Shown: positions 16,701-25,130, counted from the first letter of the stretch. The stretch is 64,000 bases of DNA from Alistipes sp. CHKCI003 (GCF_900021155.1 NZ_FCNT01000027.1:1-64000); one strand, 5' to 3'. Program-made: numbers and translations. The notes: generated by a model from the letters alone, not told the origin.

Positions 16701-17853
16701 TTTCGAGCCCCTGCGCCGTCAGAGAGGATTGTCCCGCACCCTTGAAATAGTAGATCGCCACCCTCTTCTCGGCATTGGGCTTCTCCTTCAGCCGGACGAA
16801 GTTGCGGACGACCTGCGTGAACCGGGCCAGCCGGTCGGGCATGGCCCGGAAGAGGTAGACCCCGTCGGCGTCCATCACCTGATCGTTCACGGCATAGGGC
16901 CAGATGGCGCCGTCCAGCTCGGGGACGACCACGCTCTGCGAGAGGAAGCCGCCGAACATCCCCTGCGGGTCCTGCTCCCACTCCTCGCGCGTCGAGAGGA
17001 TCGTGAGGGGCGAGAAGAGCGGAATATTCCGCTCCCGGAGCCATTCGACCGCGGCATCGCCCTCGCCCATGGCCATGCGGCCGTGCGCGAAATAGATGAC
17101 CGCGTCGGGTTCGATCCCCTTCAGGAAAGCCAGACGTTTGCGATAGGACGAGATGGGATAGACGTTCATTCCTGCCCGTTCGAGCGAGACGATCAGACTG
17201 TCCGTATTGGCGCGGTTGCCGCTGAAAGGGTCGTTCAGACCGCCCACGATCGCCACCTTGGGCGCTCCCGCGCGGAAATGGCCCGCCTCGCGCAGATAGG
17301 ATTCGTATTCGGCGACCGTCTCGAACGCACGCTCCTCGTCGAGATGGTACAACACGTCCGAAGCGCTCTCGACGGCCGCATCGGCCGCATCGGCGAAGAG
17401 ACGCTTGCGGTCGATCTCGCGGCGGATGTAGCGCGCCATGTTGCGGTAGTTGCGCTTGTTGCCGTTGCTCAGGTAGGACTGCAAGCCCGCCTCTTCGAGG
17501 CTGTCGAGCGTCGAGATGTCGTTCTCGGGATTCGTCGCGGCATAGATGTAGACGGGCGTCCCCCGGTCGGCAGCCTTGCGGATCAGGGCCCGCTGCTCCT
17601 CGGTGATGTGCAGGCCCATGCCGAAGCCGAGAACGAAGTCGTAACGGCTCAGCCGGTCGAGCCGGTCGAGAGGCACCGTCTCGTATTCGACGAAGCGGTC
17701 CTCGTTGGACTTGACGAAGCTCGTGGTCTGGAAATTCTGGAAATTCACCAATCCGATGCGCGTCGCGGAGCCCCAGCGGCTCCATGCGGCCCAGAGGCAT
17801 ACCGCCGCAATCGCGGCAGCCAGCAGGACGATTGCTGTTTTTTTGCGTATCAT
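13768..17853 (-). CDS. hmuS: CobN-like chelatase family protein HmuS, membrane-anchored
   Basis: About 1361 residues from MIRKKTAIVLL (a start at 17868, MSIDNM, is also possible). It belongs to the CobN / magnesium-chelatase H family: HFGTHGSLEFTPSKQ, NYDWPDRLVGAVPHFYYYTI and GHYTEEEI-like helical regions are recognisable. Unlike soluble CobN it has an N-terminal transmembrane helix (AIVLLAAAIAAVCLWAAW) and a C-terminal one (IWIAGGVFAAFVVLLLVL) followed by a basic tail, so the large domain should face the periplasm. No cobalamin genes lie nearby. In Bacteroidales the HmuS subgroup is associated with haem use and has been proposed to remove iron from haem. The neighbours hmuR and hmuY support the haem assignment over cobalt insertion. 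Confidence 0.88.
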   Translation of the reverse strand: MIRKKTAIVLLAAAIAAVCLWAAWSRWGSATRIGLVNFQNFQTTSFVKSNEDRFVEYETVPLDRLDRLSRYDFVLGFGMGLHITEEQRALIRKAADRGTPVYIYAATNPENDISTLDSLEEAGLQSYLSNGNKRNYRNMARYIRREIDRKRLFADAADAAVESASDVLYHLDEERAFETVAEYESYLREAGHFRAGAPKVAIVGGLNDPFSGNRANTDSLIVSLERAGMNVYPISSYRKRLAFLKGIEPDAVIYFAHGRMAMGEGDAAVEWLRERNIPLFSPLTILSTREEWEQDPQGMFGGFLSQSVVVPELDGAIWPYAVNDQVMDADGVYLFRAMPDRLARFTQVVRNFVRLKEKPNAEKRVAIYYFKGAGQSSLTAQGLETVPSLYNLLRRLRAEGYRVDGLPATVEEFERLLMTQGAVLSTYAEGAFDDYMRDGRPAWVSKEEYESWVRRALPEGLYADVVKQYGEAPGSYMSAVRGGVPSLAVARIDLGNVVLLPQPMAAVGDDAFAIVHGAKTAPPHTYIGAYLWSQYAFGADAVIHFGTHGSLEFTPSKQVALGNYDWPDRLVGAVPHFYYYTIGNVGESMMAKRRSYAATISYLTPPFTESKTRGQYRELTDRIEDYWKAPENGRGKASLAVKKIALKMGLHRDLRLDSVPSRPYTEEEIVRIENFAEEIAGEKITGELYTTGVPYSPAKIRSSVLAMSVDPIAYGLAALDREEGKVTDGQLKSKPYFTKRYLEPARRLVVRILDGAQADEALICRTAGITPAELAEAREVLAPPKRGMMMSRSERKPAAYTSEQKRRAQAIAEVARTIGNVAAYEKALRESPEAEMRSLLNALAGGYVAPTSGGDAVANPQAVPTGRNLYAVNAEATPSERAWERGKELAGQTLEQYRKTHGDYPRKVSYTFWSSEFIESEGATIAQVLYMLGVEPVRDAYGRVSDLRLIPSEELGRPRIDVVVQTSGQFRDLAASRLALISRAVEMAASATGDANGNRVAESTVETERLLVGQGVSPKEARELSTKRVFGGVNGMYGTGIQELVTSGDKWQDEAQIADTYLNNMGAVYGGEEEWGEMKAGLLRAVLHNTDAVVQPRQSNTWGALSLDHVYEFMGGMNLAVRNVTGKDPDAYFADYRNRNRVKMQELKEAIGVESRATVFNPEYIKEVMKGGASSAAQITEVVTNTYGWNVTKPDVVDDAMWDRLYDVYVEDSYGLGTERFFRQQNPAALQEITAVMLETARKGMWHASDAQIATLAGLHTDLVREFGSTGAGFSGGNAKLQEYIAGKTAPERAAAYRQQLRAMQTADVSAGQSGMVLKKDQMAMGEESGRNALDGIWIAGGVFAAFVVLLLVLRKKRKED

Positions 17854-17889
17854 GTTGTCGATGGACATTTCGGTCCGGATTTTCACACC

Positions 17890-17930
17890 GTTTGGCCGGC
17901 AGTCCCTCCACACGGTTCCGCCAGCCAAAC
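17890..17930 (-). promoter_or_regulatory. Intercistronic hairpin between hmuY and hmuS
   Basis: GTTTGGCCGGC (17890-17900) pairs with GCCAGCCAAAC (17920-17930), 10 of 11 positions, across a 19-base loop in the roughly 105-base gap between the two genes. It could lower transcription into hmuS or protect the hmuRY part of the mRNA. This is an inference from position. Confidence 0.45.
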
Positions 17931-17958
17931 ACCTGTTCCGTTATCCGGTTCCGGTTTT

Positions 17959-19356
17959 CTATTTGAGCAATTCGTATTGGAGTTCCGGACGTCCGCGCTC
18001 GCCGCTGTCGCCCGAGCCGAAGCTGAGGAACTGGAGCTTGTAGTAGTTTCCGCCGCAATCCTTGATTACGAAGAAACGGTCGGTCTTGACGCCTCCCGTC
18101 GATCCGGGCATGGCAGGCGTACGCCACGTGGTGCCGATGGCATTCGCCGCGGTCTCGAACTCGGCCGAGGCGACGTCCTCGTACTTGAAATCGGCATACG
18201 TCTTCGTTTCGGTCATTACGGTGGCGACCTCCACGCCCGAGAGACGGTTGATCGTGATGACATCCTGCGAGAAGGAGAGCATGGGGCCCGAGGCCATCAC
18301 CGTCGAAGCCGCGGCATAGGACCACATGAAATCCCACTTCTTCGCCTCGGCCTCCGCCTCGGTCGTCTTGCCCGTCGAGAGCGAAAGGCCCACGTAGTTG
18401 TAGAGCGGATCCTTGGCGATCTCCACGATCTTCGGTGTCGTGTCGCCCACAGTGCCGTATTCCACCTTATAGCCCTCGCCGTTGCGCACAACCTTCACCT
18501 TGTACCACAGCGTGCGGTCCTCCTGCCCCTCGGCATCCTTCTTGTTGTCCTCCGAGGCGACGAAGAATACCTTGGCTTCGTCGTCCGACGAAGCGATCCG
18601 ACCGAAGACGGTCTTCGTCGGGTCGCCCTCCACATCGTCGATGAGCGACGTGATGTCGTCCGTCATGCCGCCGAGCAGACTCGGCGCCTTCTCGGCGTCT
18701 TCGAGCCCGACGGATGCGAAATCGCTCTTCTCCGTCGCCACGGCGAGCGTCGCGTAGGAGGAGTTGAGAATCACGCGGAACTCCTCGCCGCAGCAGAACC
18801 CGAGGTTCCAGCTCTTGCGGTCGATCTGCTGCTGGGTGCTGTTGCTCAGATCGACATAAACCATGTTGCGGTCGTTCTCATCACCGACCTTGCCTTCGAG
18901 TTGCATCTCCGTACCCGTGGAGACGATCGCCGTGAACGACAGCGTCGTCTCGGTCGTGGTTCCGATCTTATAGCCGGAGGTCGCCGAAAGCGATTCGATC
19001 CGGAATTTCACCGTACCCTCGGGATTGCGGCCCTCGGCTTTGGAAATCGTGAAGGAACCCGTAGTCTCGCCCGCAGCGATGGGCACCACGAGCATATCTC
19101 CGTCGAGCGCGGGGTCGGATACGATGTCCTCCGGAGCGACGTCGGACGAACTCATCCGGATCGTTACGGTGAATGCTTCCTTCGCCGCCCGGCTCAGTTT
19201 GAGTCCCACTTCGGCGGCATCGCCCTCCATGCCGATCTCCGAGACGGCGAAATCGACCGTCGTCTCCTGATAGGTCAGATCGCTGTCGTCGTCGCTGCAA
19301 CCGCCGGCGACGACGACGGCAGCCATACAGCTCAATGCATAAAACAGTTTTTTCAT
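17959..19356 (-). CDS. hmuY: HmuY-like haem-binding lipoprotein with extra N-terminal domain
   Basis: A 465-residue lipoprotein with lipobox AGGC (Cys20) followed by an Asp-rich tether typical of Bacteroidetes surface-exposed lipoproteins. Residues about 30-145 look like a beta-sandwich (Calx-beta-like) domain. The remainder carries HmuY-family features: SWNLGFCCGEEFRVILN, WRTPAMPG and RFFVIKDCGGNYYKLQFLS. HmuY proteins capture haem and hand it to HmuR. Porphyromonas HmuY is about half this length, so the front domain is an addition. The gene lies 24 bases after hmuR and is followed by a 105-base gap with a hairpin. Confidence 0.85.
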   Translation of the reverse strand: MKKLFYALSCMAAVVVAGGCSDDDSDLTYQETTVDFAVSEIGMEGDAAEVGLKLSRAAKEAFTVTIRMSSSDVAPEDIVSDPALDGDMLVVPIAAGETTGSFTISKAEGRNPEGTVKFRIESLSATSGYKIGTTTETTLSFTAIVSTGTEMQLEGKVGDENDRNMVYVDLSNSTQQQIDRKSWNLGFCCGEEFRVILNSSYATLAVATEKSDFASVGLEDAEKAPSLLGGMTDDITSLIDDVEGDPTKTVFGRIASSDDEAKVFFVASEDNKKDAEGQEDRTLWYKVKVVRNGEGYKVEYGTVGDTTPKIVEIAKDPLYNYVGLSLSTGKTTEAEAEAKKWDFMWSYAAASTVMASGPMLSFSQDVITINRLSGVEVATVMTETKTYADFKYEDVASAEFETAANAIGTTWRTPAMPGSTGGVKTDRFFVIKDCGGNYYKLQFLSFGSGDSGERGRPELQYELLK

Positions 19357-19380
19357 TTTCTTATAGGTTTTTTGATTCGT

Positions 19381-21696
19381 TTATTTTTTGAATTTTCCGT
19401 TCAGCAACAGCTTCAGTCCGATCGACCAACTGCGGCCGCAGCCCAGATAGCTCGTCGAAGGAGTGTCGTCGGGCGAATCGGAAATCGTCTGGATCGAGGT
19501 CAGATCGAACAGATTCTTCACGCCGGCATTGATGCTCAGATAGGGCGTGATCCGCTGCGTTACGACGATCTCGCCCGTGTTGTAGCCCGGCAGACCGCGC
19601 AGATAGAATTCGTTCTGCTTCGAGCCGTCCGCCGCCGTGTATTCACGGTAGTAGTACTCTTTCCGCTGGCCCGTGTATTTGTAGAAGATATTGATGTCCG
19701 TCCCGCTCTTTTCGATGTGGTAATTGATGCTCGCGCTCACCTCGGGCGAGAAACGGAAGCTGTCCATCCCGTCGGCATCGGCAGAGTAGCGGTTGTAGCG
19801 TCCGATGAGCGAGAAGTTCACGCTCGCACGAAGACCGCCCCAGACGAGCGAATTTTCGAGCGATCCGCCGACCGTCTTGTAACGGTCGATGTTGTAGTAG
19901 GTGTAGAAGTTCGGCCGCGAGACATTCTCGACGAGACTGATCTTATCCTTGAAATCGTTGTAAAAACCGCTGAGGCTGGTCGTGAGACGAATCCGCTCGT
20001 TGTGCAGGATGCGCCATGTGAACGACCCCGTAACGTTGTGGGAATATTCGGCCTTGAGATCCGGGTTGCCGTCGATGTCGTGGTTGTCGTTGTGGTAGGA
20101 CATGTACAACTCCTGAATGTTCGGCGTCCGGAAACCGTAGGCGTACGAAAGACGCAGGTCGAGCGAGGGCGCGAGGTTGAACTTGGTCAGCAGCGAGGGG
20201 ATCGCGGCCGGCGTGTGGTAGTCGGCGAAGAAGAACGAGCGCACGCCCGGACGCAGACTCATCCACTCCCACGGCTTGTATTCGGCCGACAGGAACCATG
20301 CGGCATACGAAATCTCGGGACGGCCGGCGATCCGGTCGCCGTAGCCCTGCGTCCACTGGTACTCGACGCCGGGCTGGAAACTCAGCTTCGGCGAGACGAC
20401 CCATGCCGCGGTTACGCGGGCGACCCATGCCTTGTAGGTGGTGGTGTCCTGCTCGGAGGGCAGGTCCGACAGCCAGCGGTCGCCCGTGGACTGGTCGGTG
20501 ATGGTGGTGAACGTGCGGCGGCGGTAGTTCTGGAACGAGAACGCCCCGTTCAGGCTCAAGCACCGGGAGAGTTTCCAGTCGGCCTGCAGCTGGTGCGTAT
20601 AGCGTTTCGAAAGATAATCCTTGTCCCGTACCTGCGAAGGGTTTTTCGGATCGTTGCCGTTCATGGGACCGTAGATGGTCTCGTCGAGGAAGTCGAGACG
20701 ATACCAGACATTCAGGTTGCGCGCGTGATAGCCTACCGTGCCGTTGGCCATCGACTGATCCTTGGGATGCCAGCGTTTTTCGCGCCCCGTGAGATCGCCC
20801 GTCCAGCCGCCGTAGTCGTTGCGCGTGTAGCCGCCGTTGACGTAGAATCCGCTTTTGTGGTTGTAGGCCAGATCGACGCTCTCGTTGTGCAGACCGTCGC
20901 CGTGGAAGAACTCGTACTCCTTGCCCGCCGACTCCTCCTGCACGCGGGCGCCCACGCGCCACGTACTTACGGAAGTGTCCTCGCTGCCTTTACGGGTGAT
21001 GATGTTGATGACGCCCGCCAGTGCGTCCGTGCCGTATACGACCGACATGGGACCTTCGACGATCTCGATGCGTTCGATGCTGTTGACGTCGATCTGGCTG
21101 AGGCTCGACTGTTTGTCGCCGCGGTCGATCATCGGAATGCCGTTCAGCAGAATCTTGATGTTCGAACCGCTCATGCCCATCAGCTCGAACGAAGTTTCGC
21201 CCAACGCCATGTCGTTCGAAAGGCGTATGCCCACCTCGGTGTTGAGCAGCGACTCGACGCTGGTCGGCGTCTTCTGGAGTATCTGTTCGCTGGTGATCGA
21301 CCGGACCTTATAGAGCGAGTTGCGCATGGACTGAGGCGAGAATTGTCCCGTAACGACCACCTCGTCGAGCTGCGAGACGTTTTCGCGGATGGCGATGTCC
21401 GGGAAATCGTACCGGCGTCCCGCTTCGATGTGCACCGGAAACTCCTCGCGGTGGGCGGTGATGGATTGTACGACCATCGTATAATCGCCTGCGGGAGCCG
21501 TGAACTCGAACCGTCCGCGGGCGTCGGACGTACCGCCGTAGGTCGTATTCTTCAGCTGGACGGCGATGAACGGAGCCGGAGCGCCGTCCGAAGTGATGAT
21601 GTTGCCCGCAAGGACTGCCTTGACATCCGATTGTCCCATTACGGCGAACACGGGAGCTATCGCAAGGATCGTGATGAACCAGATTTTCCGTATCAT
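19381..21696 (-). CDS. hmuR: TonB-dependent haem receptor HmuR
   Basis: The protein has 771 residues from MIRKIWFITILAIAPVFAVM (signal peptide); the frame is open further upstream but a promoter lies at 21720-21751, which fixes this start. An N-terminal carboxypeptidase-D-like domain (GGTSDARGRFEFTAPAG) precedes the plug (VLLNGIPMIDRG, IERIEIVEGPMSVVYGTDAL) and a 22-strand-type barrel. In the barrel, GFRTPNIQEL (about 520) and GNPDLKAEYS (about 540) with His residues between them are variants of the FRAP/NPNL motif that defines haem receptors. It is the first gene of the hmu operon. Confidence 0.92.
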   Translation of the reverse strand: MIRKIWFITILAIAPVFAVMGQSDVKAVLAGNIITSDGAPAPFIAVQLKNTTYGGTSDARGRFEFTAPAGDYTMVVQSITAHREEFPVHIEAGRRYDFPDIAIRENVSQLDEVVVTGQFSPQSMRNSLYKVRSITSEQILQKTPTSVESLLNTEVGIRLSNDMALGETSFELMGMSGSNIKILLNGIPMIDRGDKQSSLSQIDVNSIERIEIVEGPMSVVYGTDALAGVINIITRKGSEDTSVSTWRVGARVQEESAGKEYEFFHGDGLHNESVDLAYNHKSGFYVNGGYTRNDYGGWTGDLTGREKRWHPKDQSMANGTVGYHARNLNVWYRLDFLDETIYGPMNGNDPKNPSQVRDKDYLSKRYTHQLQADWKLSRCLSLNGAFSFQNYRRRTFTTITDQSTGDRWLSDLPSEQDTTTYKAWVARVTAAWVVSPKLSFQPGVEYQWTQGYGDRIAGRPEISYAAWFLSAEYKPWEWMSLRPGVRSFFFADYHTPAAIPSLLTKFNLAPSLDLRLSYAYGFRTPNIQELYMSYHNDNHDIDGNPDLKAEYSHNVTGSFTWRILHNERIRLTTSLSGFYNDFKDKISLVENVSRPNFYTYYNIDRYKTVGGSLENSLVWGGLRASVNFSLIGRYNRYSADADGMDSFRFSPEVSASINYHIEKSGTDINIFYKYTGQRKEYYYREYTAADGSKQNEFYLRGLPGYNTGEIVVTQRITPYLSINAGVKNLFDLTSIQTISDSPDDTPSTSYLGCGRSWSIGLKLLLNGKFKK

Positions 21697-21719
21697 ATTT
21701 CGTTCCGTCTTTTCGGCTG

Positions 21720-21751
21720 CAAAATTACGACACGGCCGAGGGTCCGTACAA
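21720..21751 (-). promoter_or_regulatory. Promoter of the hmu operon
   Basis: On the minus strand TTG (21749-21751) and TAATTTTG (21720-21727) are spaced by 21 bases. The -7 box is 24 bases before the hmuR start. The promoter means the operon does not depend on read-through from the thioredoxin gene. A C9 tract (minus strand) lies about 53 bases upstream of the -33 box. I could not identify a Fur-type operator by eye. Confidence 0.7.
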
Positions 21752-21803
21752 TCACCTCTTTTCGGTATTTTTTCAGCGTACAACTTACCTAAAAGGATAC
21801 ATT

Positions 21804-21812
21804 GGGGGGGGG
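21804..21812. repeat. Poly-G9 tract upstream of the hmu promoter
   Basis: Nine consecutive Gs on the plus strand lie between thioredoxin and hmuR. Tracts of this length are prone to slippage. It is outside any coding frame, so an effect would be on transcript or promoter spacing. Confidence 0.6.
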
Positions 21813-21899
21813 CGGTCCCGGCCCGCCGACCGACCGGACACAAAACACCGGGAGCGGCCCCTCCATCCGGTCCGCTCCCGACACGCCGAAAGCGCCCCC

Positions 21900-22259
21900 C
21901 TACCGAAGCAGCACCCCGTCGATCTTCGCCCTCAAAGCGTCTTTGGGCATCGCGCCGGCGATCATTTGCGGCATACCGCCTTTCGGGACGAAAAGCAGCG
22001 CAGGAATGCTTCGGACGTTGAACCTCGCGGCAAGCTCCCGCTCGTCGTCTACGTCGACCTTGTAGACGTCGATTTTCCCCTCGTACTCCCCGGCGATCTC
22101 TTCGAGCACGGGCGCCATCATCTTGCAGGGTCCGCACCACGATGCATAGAAATCGACCAACACGGGCTTGTCGCCCTTCGATTCGAACTTCGAGGGCGAA
22201 GCCTCGTAATCGTACACGCGGCTCAAAAACTCCGCTTTCGTCAAATGCTTTACTTCCAT
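21900..22259 (-). CDS. Thioredoxin
   Basis: A 119-residue protein with the redox site WCGPC (Cys42, Cys45), preceded by PVLVDFYAS, and the cis-proline segment VRSIPALLF. No signal peptide is present, so it is a cytoplasmic disulfide reductase. The N-terminal 20 residues (MEVKHLTKAEFLSRVYDYEA) are the usual linker strand and helix. It lies about 200 bases upstream of hmuR on the same strand, but hmuR has its own promoter. The chain fits trxA; several thioredoxins are usual in this group. Confidence 0.92.
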   Translation of the reverse strand: MEVKHLTKAEFLSRVYDYEASPSKFESKGDKPVLVDFYASWCGPCKMMAPVLEEIAGEYEGKIDVYKVDVDDERELAARFNVRSIPALLFVPKGGMPQMIAGAMPKDALRAKIDGVLLR

Positions 22260-22726
22260 TTTTTCCGGTTTTTCCCCGCTGCCGCTCCCGCGAACCGTCT
22301 GAACGGCTCCGACAGCAGCATCGGCATTGAATAAATAGACCTACAACCCTTATGTTCTCGGATGGCCGAAGACGAGTTTTTCCCTCCTCGCGGGCCTGCG
22401 CCGCCCCTCCTGCGCAGCCGCCGCCGTTTCCGTCGCCGCCACGGAGGCGGCCGCCTCCGGCTGCGAGCGGCAGAACGCCTCCTACGAACGGCATCCGAAC
22501 CTCCCGGCGCCTGATCGCCGGCCAGAACGGGCGGGCGCTCCCTTCGAAAACGGGCTTCGTCTTCTCGCCTCCGCTTTCCGCACTTCACCGTGCAAAGATC
22601 GGGCATATCCGCTTTCCGGAGAGAGCCATTTTCACGGAAAGCGCGCAACTCCCCCTCCTCTTCCGATACGGACGGGCACAAAAAAGCCGGCGCACGAAGC
22701 CCCGGCTTTCCGTCCGCGCCGCAAGC
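22260..22726. other. Intergenic region, esterase 3' end to thioredoxin 5' end
   Basis: These 467 bases contain the esterase terminator (22681-22708) and the upstream region of the thioredoxin gene. No other gene was recognised; the reading frames here are shadows rich in Arg and Pro. Confidence 0.5.
22681..22708 (-). terminator. Intrinsic terminator after the carboxylesterase gene
   Basis: Read on the minus strand, a GC-rich stem with GCCGG and CCGGC arms and a TTCG-containing loop is followed by a run of Ts. It starts 18 bases past the stop codon. Confidence 0.75.
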
Positions 22727-24088
22727 TCACTTGCGGACATCCAGCGTCAACACCTCCGGATCGTTTTTCGTATAGGGCTTCCACAGAGGCAGCCCATCGG
22801 CATTCGGGTCGCCCGTGCGGACGAAATTCGTCCAATAACCGATCATGCGGTCGCTCAGCTCCCGGTCGGCGGCCGTAAACGGACGCCAGCTGCGGTCGAG
22901 CGTACCGAAAAGATACCACAGTTCGGCGGAATGGAACGCTCCGGCCCCGTCGCCGGGCAAAGCCCGCGCAAAGGTATAGAGATAAGCGGGCCGACGGCCC
23001 AGACTGTCGAGCAGCCGCCCGAAATCGGGTACCGACGCCTTCATCGGCTCCGGGTCTCCGGCGACGGAACCCACCAGATAAGGAATATCGGGCAAACGGC
23101 CTGCGAGCGCCGTTTCCTCGAAGCCGGCAGGCAATAGGCATCCGTCCGCATTGGGAGCCGGCCGGAACCCTACGGCGGATTCGGCGGCATATTGCGCCGC
23201 GAGTGCGCACAGTCTTTCGGCGGGACAGGCCCGCATCCGGTCGAGCGTACCCAGACCGGCGAACTCCGTGAAAGCCGCACCCGAGGCTTCGGCGTCGGCA
23301 AGCTTCTGCCACCGGCCGAGCCCCCGAAGGCCGCCGCCGCTCTGGATCGCGGCGCCGGCGATCATCCCCTCGCACGAGGGCGAAGCCACCAGACACTGCA
23401 CGCTGCCGGCACCGGCACTCTGACCGAAGACCGTGATCCGGTCGGGATCGCCTCCGAACTGCGCGATATTGCGGCGCAGCCACGCGAGTGCCGCCCGCTG
23501 GTCGAGGATGCCGTAGTTGCCCGAAACTCCGCGAGGACTTTCGGCCGACAACAGCGGATGGGCCAGAAAACCCATGATTCCCAGCCGGTAGTTGACCGTT
23601 ACGAGAATCACGCCCCGCCGTGCGAACGCCTCGCCGTCGAACTCCGTTTCGTGGCCGTAGCCCTGTATGTAGGCGCCGCCGTGAATCCACATTGCCACGG
23701 GAAGCTTCGCCTCCGGCTCGCCCGCCGCCGGAGTCCATATGTTGAGGTAGAGGCAGTCCTCGCTGCGAACGGGGTCGCCCATCCAGAAAAACTCCCGCTC
23801 ATAGAACGATCCGACTGACTGGTCGGCCTGCACCGCAGCCGGGCCGAACGCATCGGCACTCCTCACGCCGCTCCACGGCTCGGGAGGCTGCGGTTCGCGC
23901 CAGCGCAAATCGCCCACGGGAGGCGCGGCATAGGGGACGCCCTTGTAGACGATCACCCCTTCGGTCGCGGTTTCCACACCGCGAATACGGCCGCTCTCGA
24001 CGGTCAGTACGGGATTGTTCGCGGGGCTGCCGCAAGCGGCCAGCAGCGCCGCTCCGCACAGGAGTACGTAAAAAACGGGTGGTTTCAT
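22727..24088 (-). CDS. Type-B carboxylesterase/lipase family lipoprotein
   Basis: A 453-residue protein with lipobox LAAC (Cys19). It has the type-B carboxylesterase pattern: VVYKGVPYAAPP-like N-terminal strands, EDCLYLNIWTP, oxyanion-hole WIHGGAYIQG, nucleophile Ser224 in FGQSAGAGS, and a C-terminal region with AGAFHSAELWYLFG that supplies the catalytic His. It should hydrolyse esters at the cell envelope; the natural substrate is not predictable from the sequence. A minus-strand -7 box TACCTTTG lies at 24116-24123, about 28 bases before the start. It is monocistronic, with a terminator downstream. Confidence 0.9.
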   Translation of the reverse strand: MKPPVFYVLLCGAALLAACGSPANNPVLTVESGRIRGVETATEGVIVYKGVPYAAPPVGDLRWREPQPPEPWSGVRSADAFGPAAVQADQSVGSFYEREFFWMGDPVRSEDCLYLNIWTPAAGEPEAKLPVAMWIHGGAYIQGYGHETEFDGEAFARRGVILVTVNYRLGIMGFLAHPLLSAESPRGVSGNYGILDQRAALAWLRRNIAQFGGDPDRITVFGQSAGAGSVQCLVASPSCEGMIAGAAIQSGGGLRGLGRWQKLADAEASGAAFTEFAGLGTLDRMRACPAERLCALAAQYAAESAVGFRPAPNADGCLLPAGFEETALAGRLPDIPYLVGSVAGDPEPMKASVPDFGRLLDSLGRRPAYLYTFARALPGDGAGAFHSAELWYLFGTLDRSWRPFTAADRELSDRMIGYWTNFVRTGDPNADGLPLWKPYTKNDPEVLTLDVRK

Positions 24089-24320
24089 AGCAGGATTCGT
24101 TTCGTTTCAGGCCGCAAAGGTAACGATTTCCCGGGAAACGAACGCATCCGGAGCGACGATCCCGCGGCGGAACGGGGCATTCCGCCCGCCGCCCGCATCG
24201 GTGCAGCTCCCTCTGCCGCTGCGGCATAACGAACGGCCGGCATGCGCCGAGGACGCCTCTCGCGAGGGAAAAAGTTGTTTCGAAGCGGAATTTGCATTAT
24301 CTTGCCGAAAAAACCACGCC

Positions 24321-24890
24321 ATGGAGACGAACATACGATTCATACCCTTCGAATCCCCCTCGGACAGGGGGTGGACGGAGGCTTGGGAACTCTACGAGAA
24401 CGCATTCCCCTACAAGGAGCGCCGCTCGCTCGCCGATCATCTGCGGGCGCTCGCCGATCCCCGCTTCGAAGCCGACGGCATCTGGACGGGCGACGCACTG
24501 GCCGGTATCATCTATCATTGGGACTGCGGCAGCGGCAGCCGCTACGTGGAACATCTGGCCATATCCCCCGCTCTGCGGGGGCAGCACATGGGATCGAAGG
24601 CGCTCGCGGCATTCTGCGAACGGGTCGGCCGCGTCATACTCGAAATAGATCCGCCGGTGGACGAGATCTCGATCCGCCGGCTCCGCTTCTACCGACGGCT
24701 GGGATTCGTCGAAAATCCGCACGAATACCTCCATCCCTCGTTCCGCGAACCTTTCGTTACGCACAAACTGGTGCTGATGAGTTATCCCCGTCCGCTCGAC
24801 GACGGCGAAGCGCGTCGTTTCGCCGATTTCGTCCGCGAAACGGTGTTGAGCTACTCCGGACACAAAGAGCCCCGACTGCCGAGACTGTAA
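24321..24890 (+). CDS. GNAT family N-acetyltransferase
   Basis: A 189-residue protein from METNIRFIPF; an upstream in-frame ATG at 24201 would add a Cys/Arg-rich stretch with no family similarity and overlaps the promoter area of the divergent esterase. The acetyl-CoA-binding GNAT core is visible in VEHLAISPALRGQHMGSKAL, where RGQHMG is the Q/RxxGxG/A loop, followed by VILEIDPP and RLRFYRRLGFVENPHEYLH. The acceptor substrate is unknown. It is transcribed away from the esterase and towards nrnA. Confidence 0.87.
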   Translation: METNIRFIPFESPSDRGWTEAWELYENAFPYKERRSLADHLRALADPRFEADGIWTGDALAGIIYHWDCGSGSRYVEHLAISPALRGQHMGSKALAAFCERVGRVILEIDPPVDEISIRRLRFYRRLGFVENPHEYLHPSFREPFVTHKLVLMSYPRPLDDGEARRFADFVRETVLSYSGHKEPRLPRL

Positions 24891-25130
24891 GGGAAAACCG
24901 GCCGGCGAGACAGGCATCCGCATCGCCTGACGGGGCCGTCCGCATCTGGCGCACGGCCAATGCCGCCGGCGAAACGCCCGTTCTGCACCTCCGCGCACCG
25001 ACCGCCGCGCCCCCTTCGAACCGGACGCAACGGATGCGGCGTTCTCTCTTCGGTTCGATCGCACCGCGACGTGTCTCCGCACCCGGCATTCACGGACAAC
25101 GCAGGTGCGATCGGATCCGCTCCCGCGGCG

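Noticed and set aside
13768..17853. Cobaltochelatase CobN for cobalamin synthesis
   Set aside because: There are no cobalamin genes nearby, the protein has membrane anchors, and the neighbours are haem receptor and haemophore.
13051..21792. Huge plus-strand open frame (over 2900 codons) opposite the hmu operon
   Set aside because: It is an antisense shadow created by GC-rich codon usage of hmuR-hmuT; it ignores the known gene boundaries and has no coherent family motifs.
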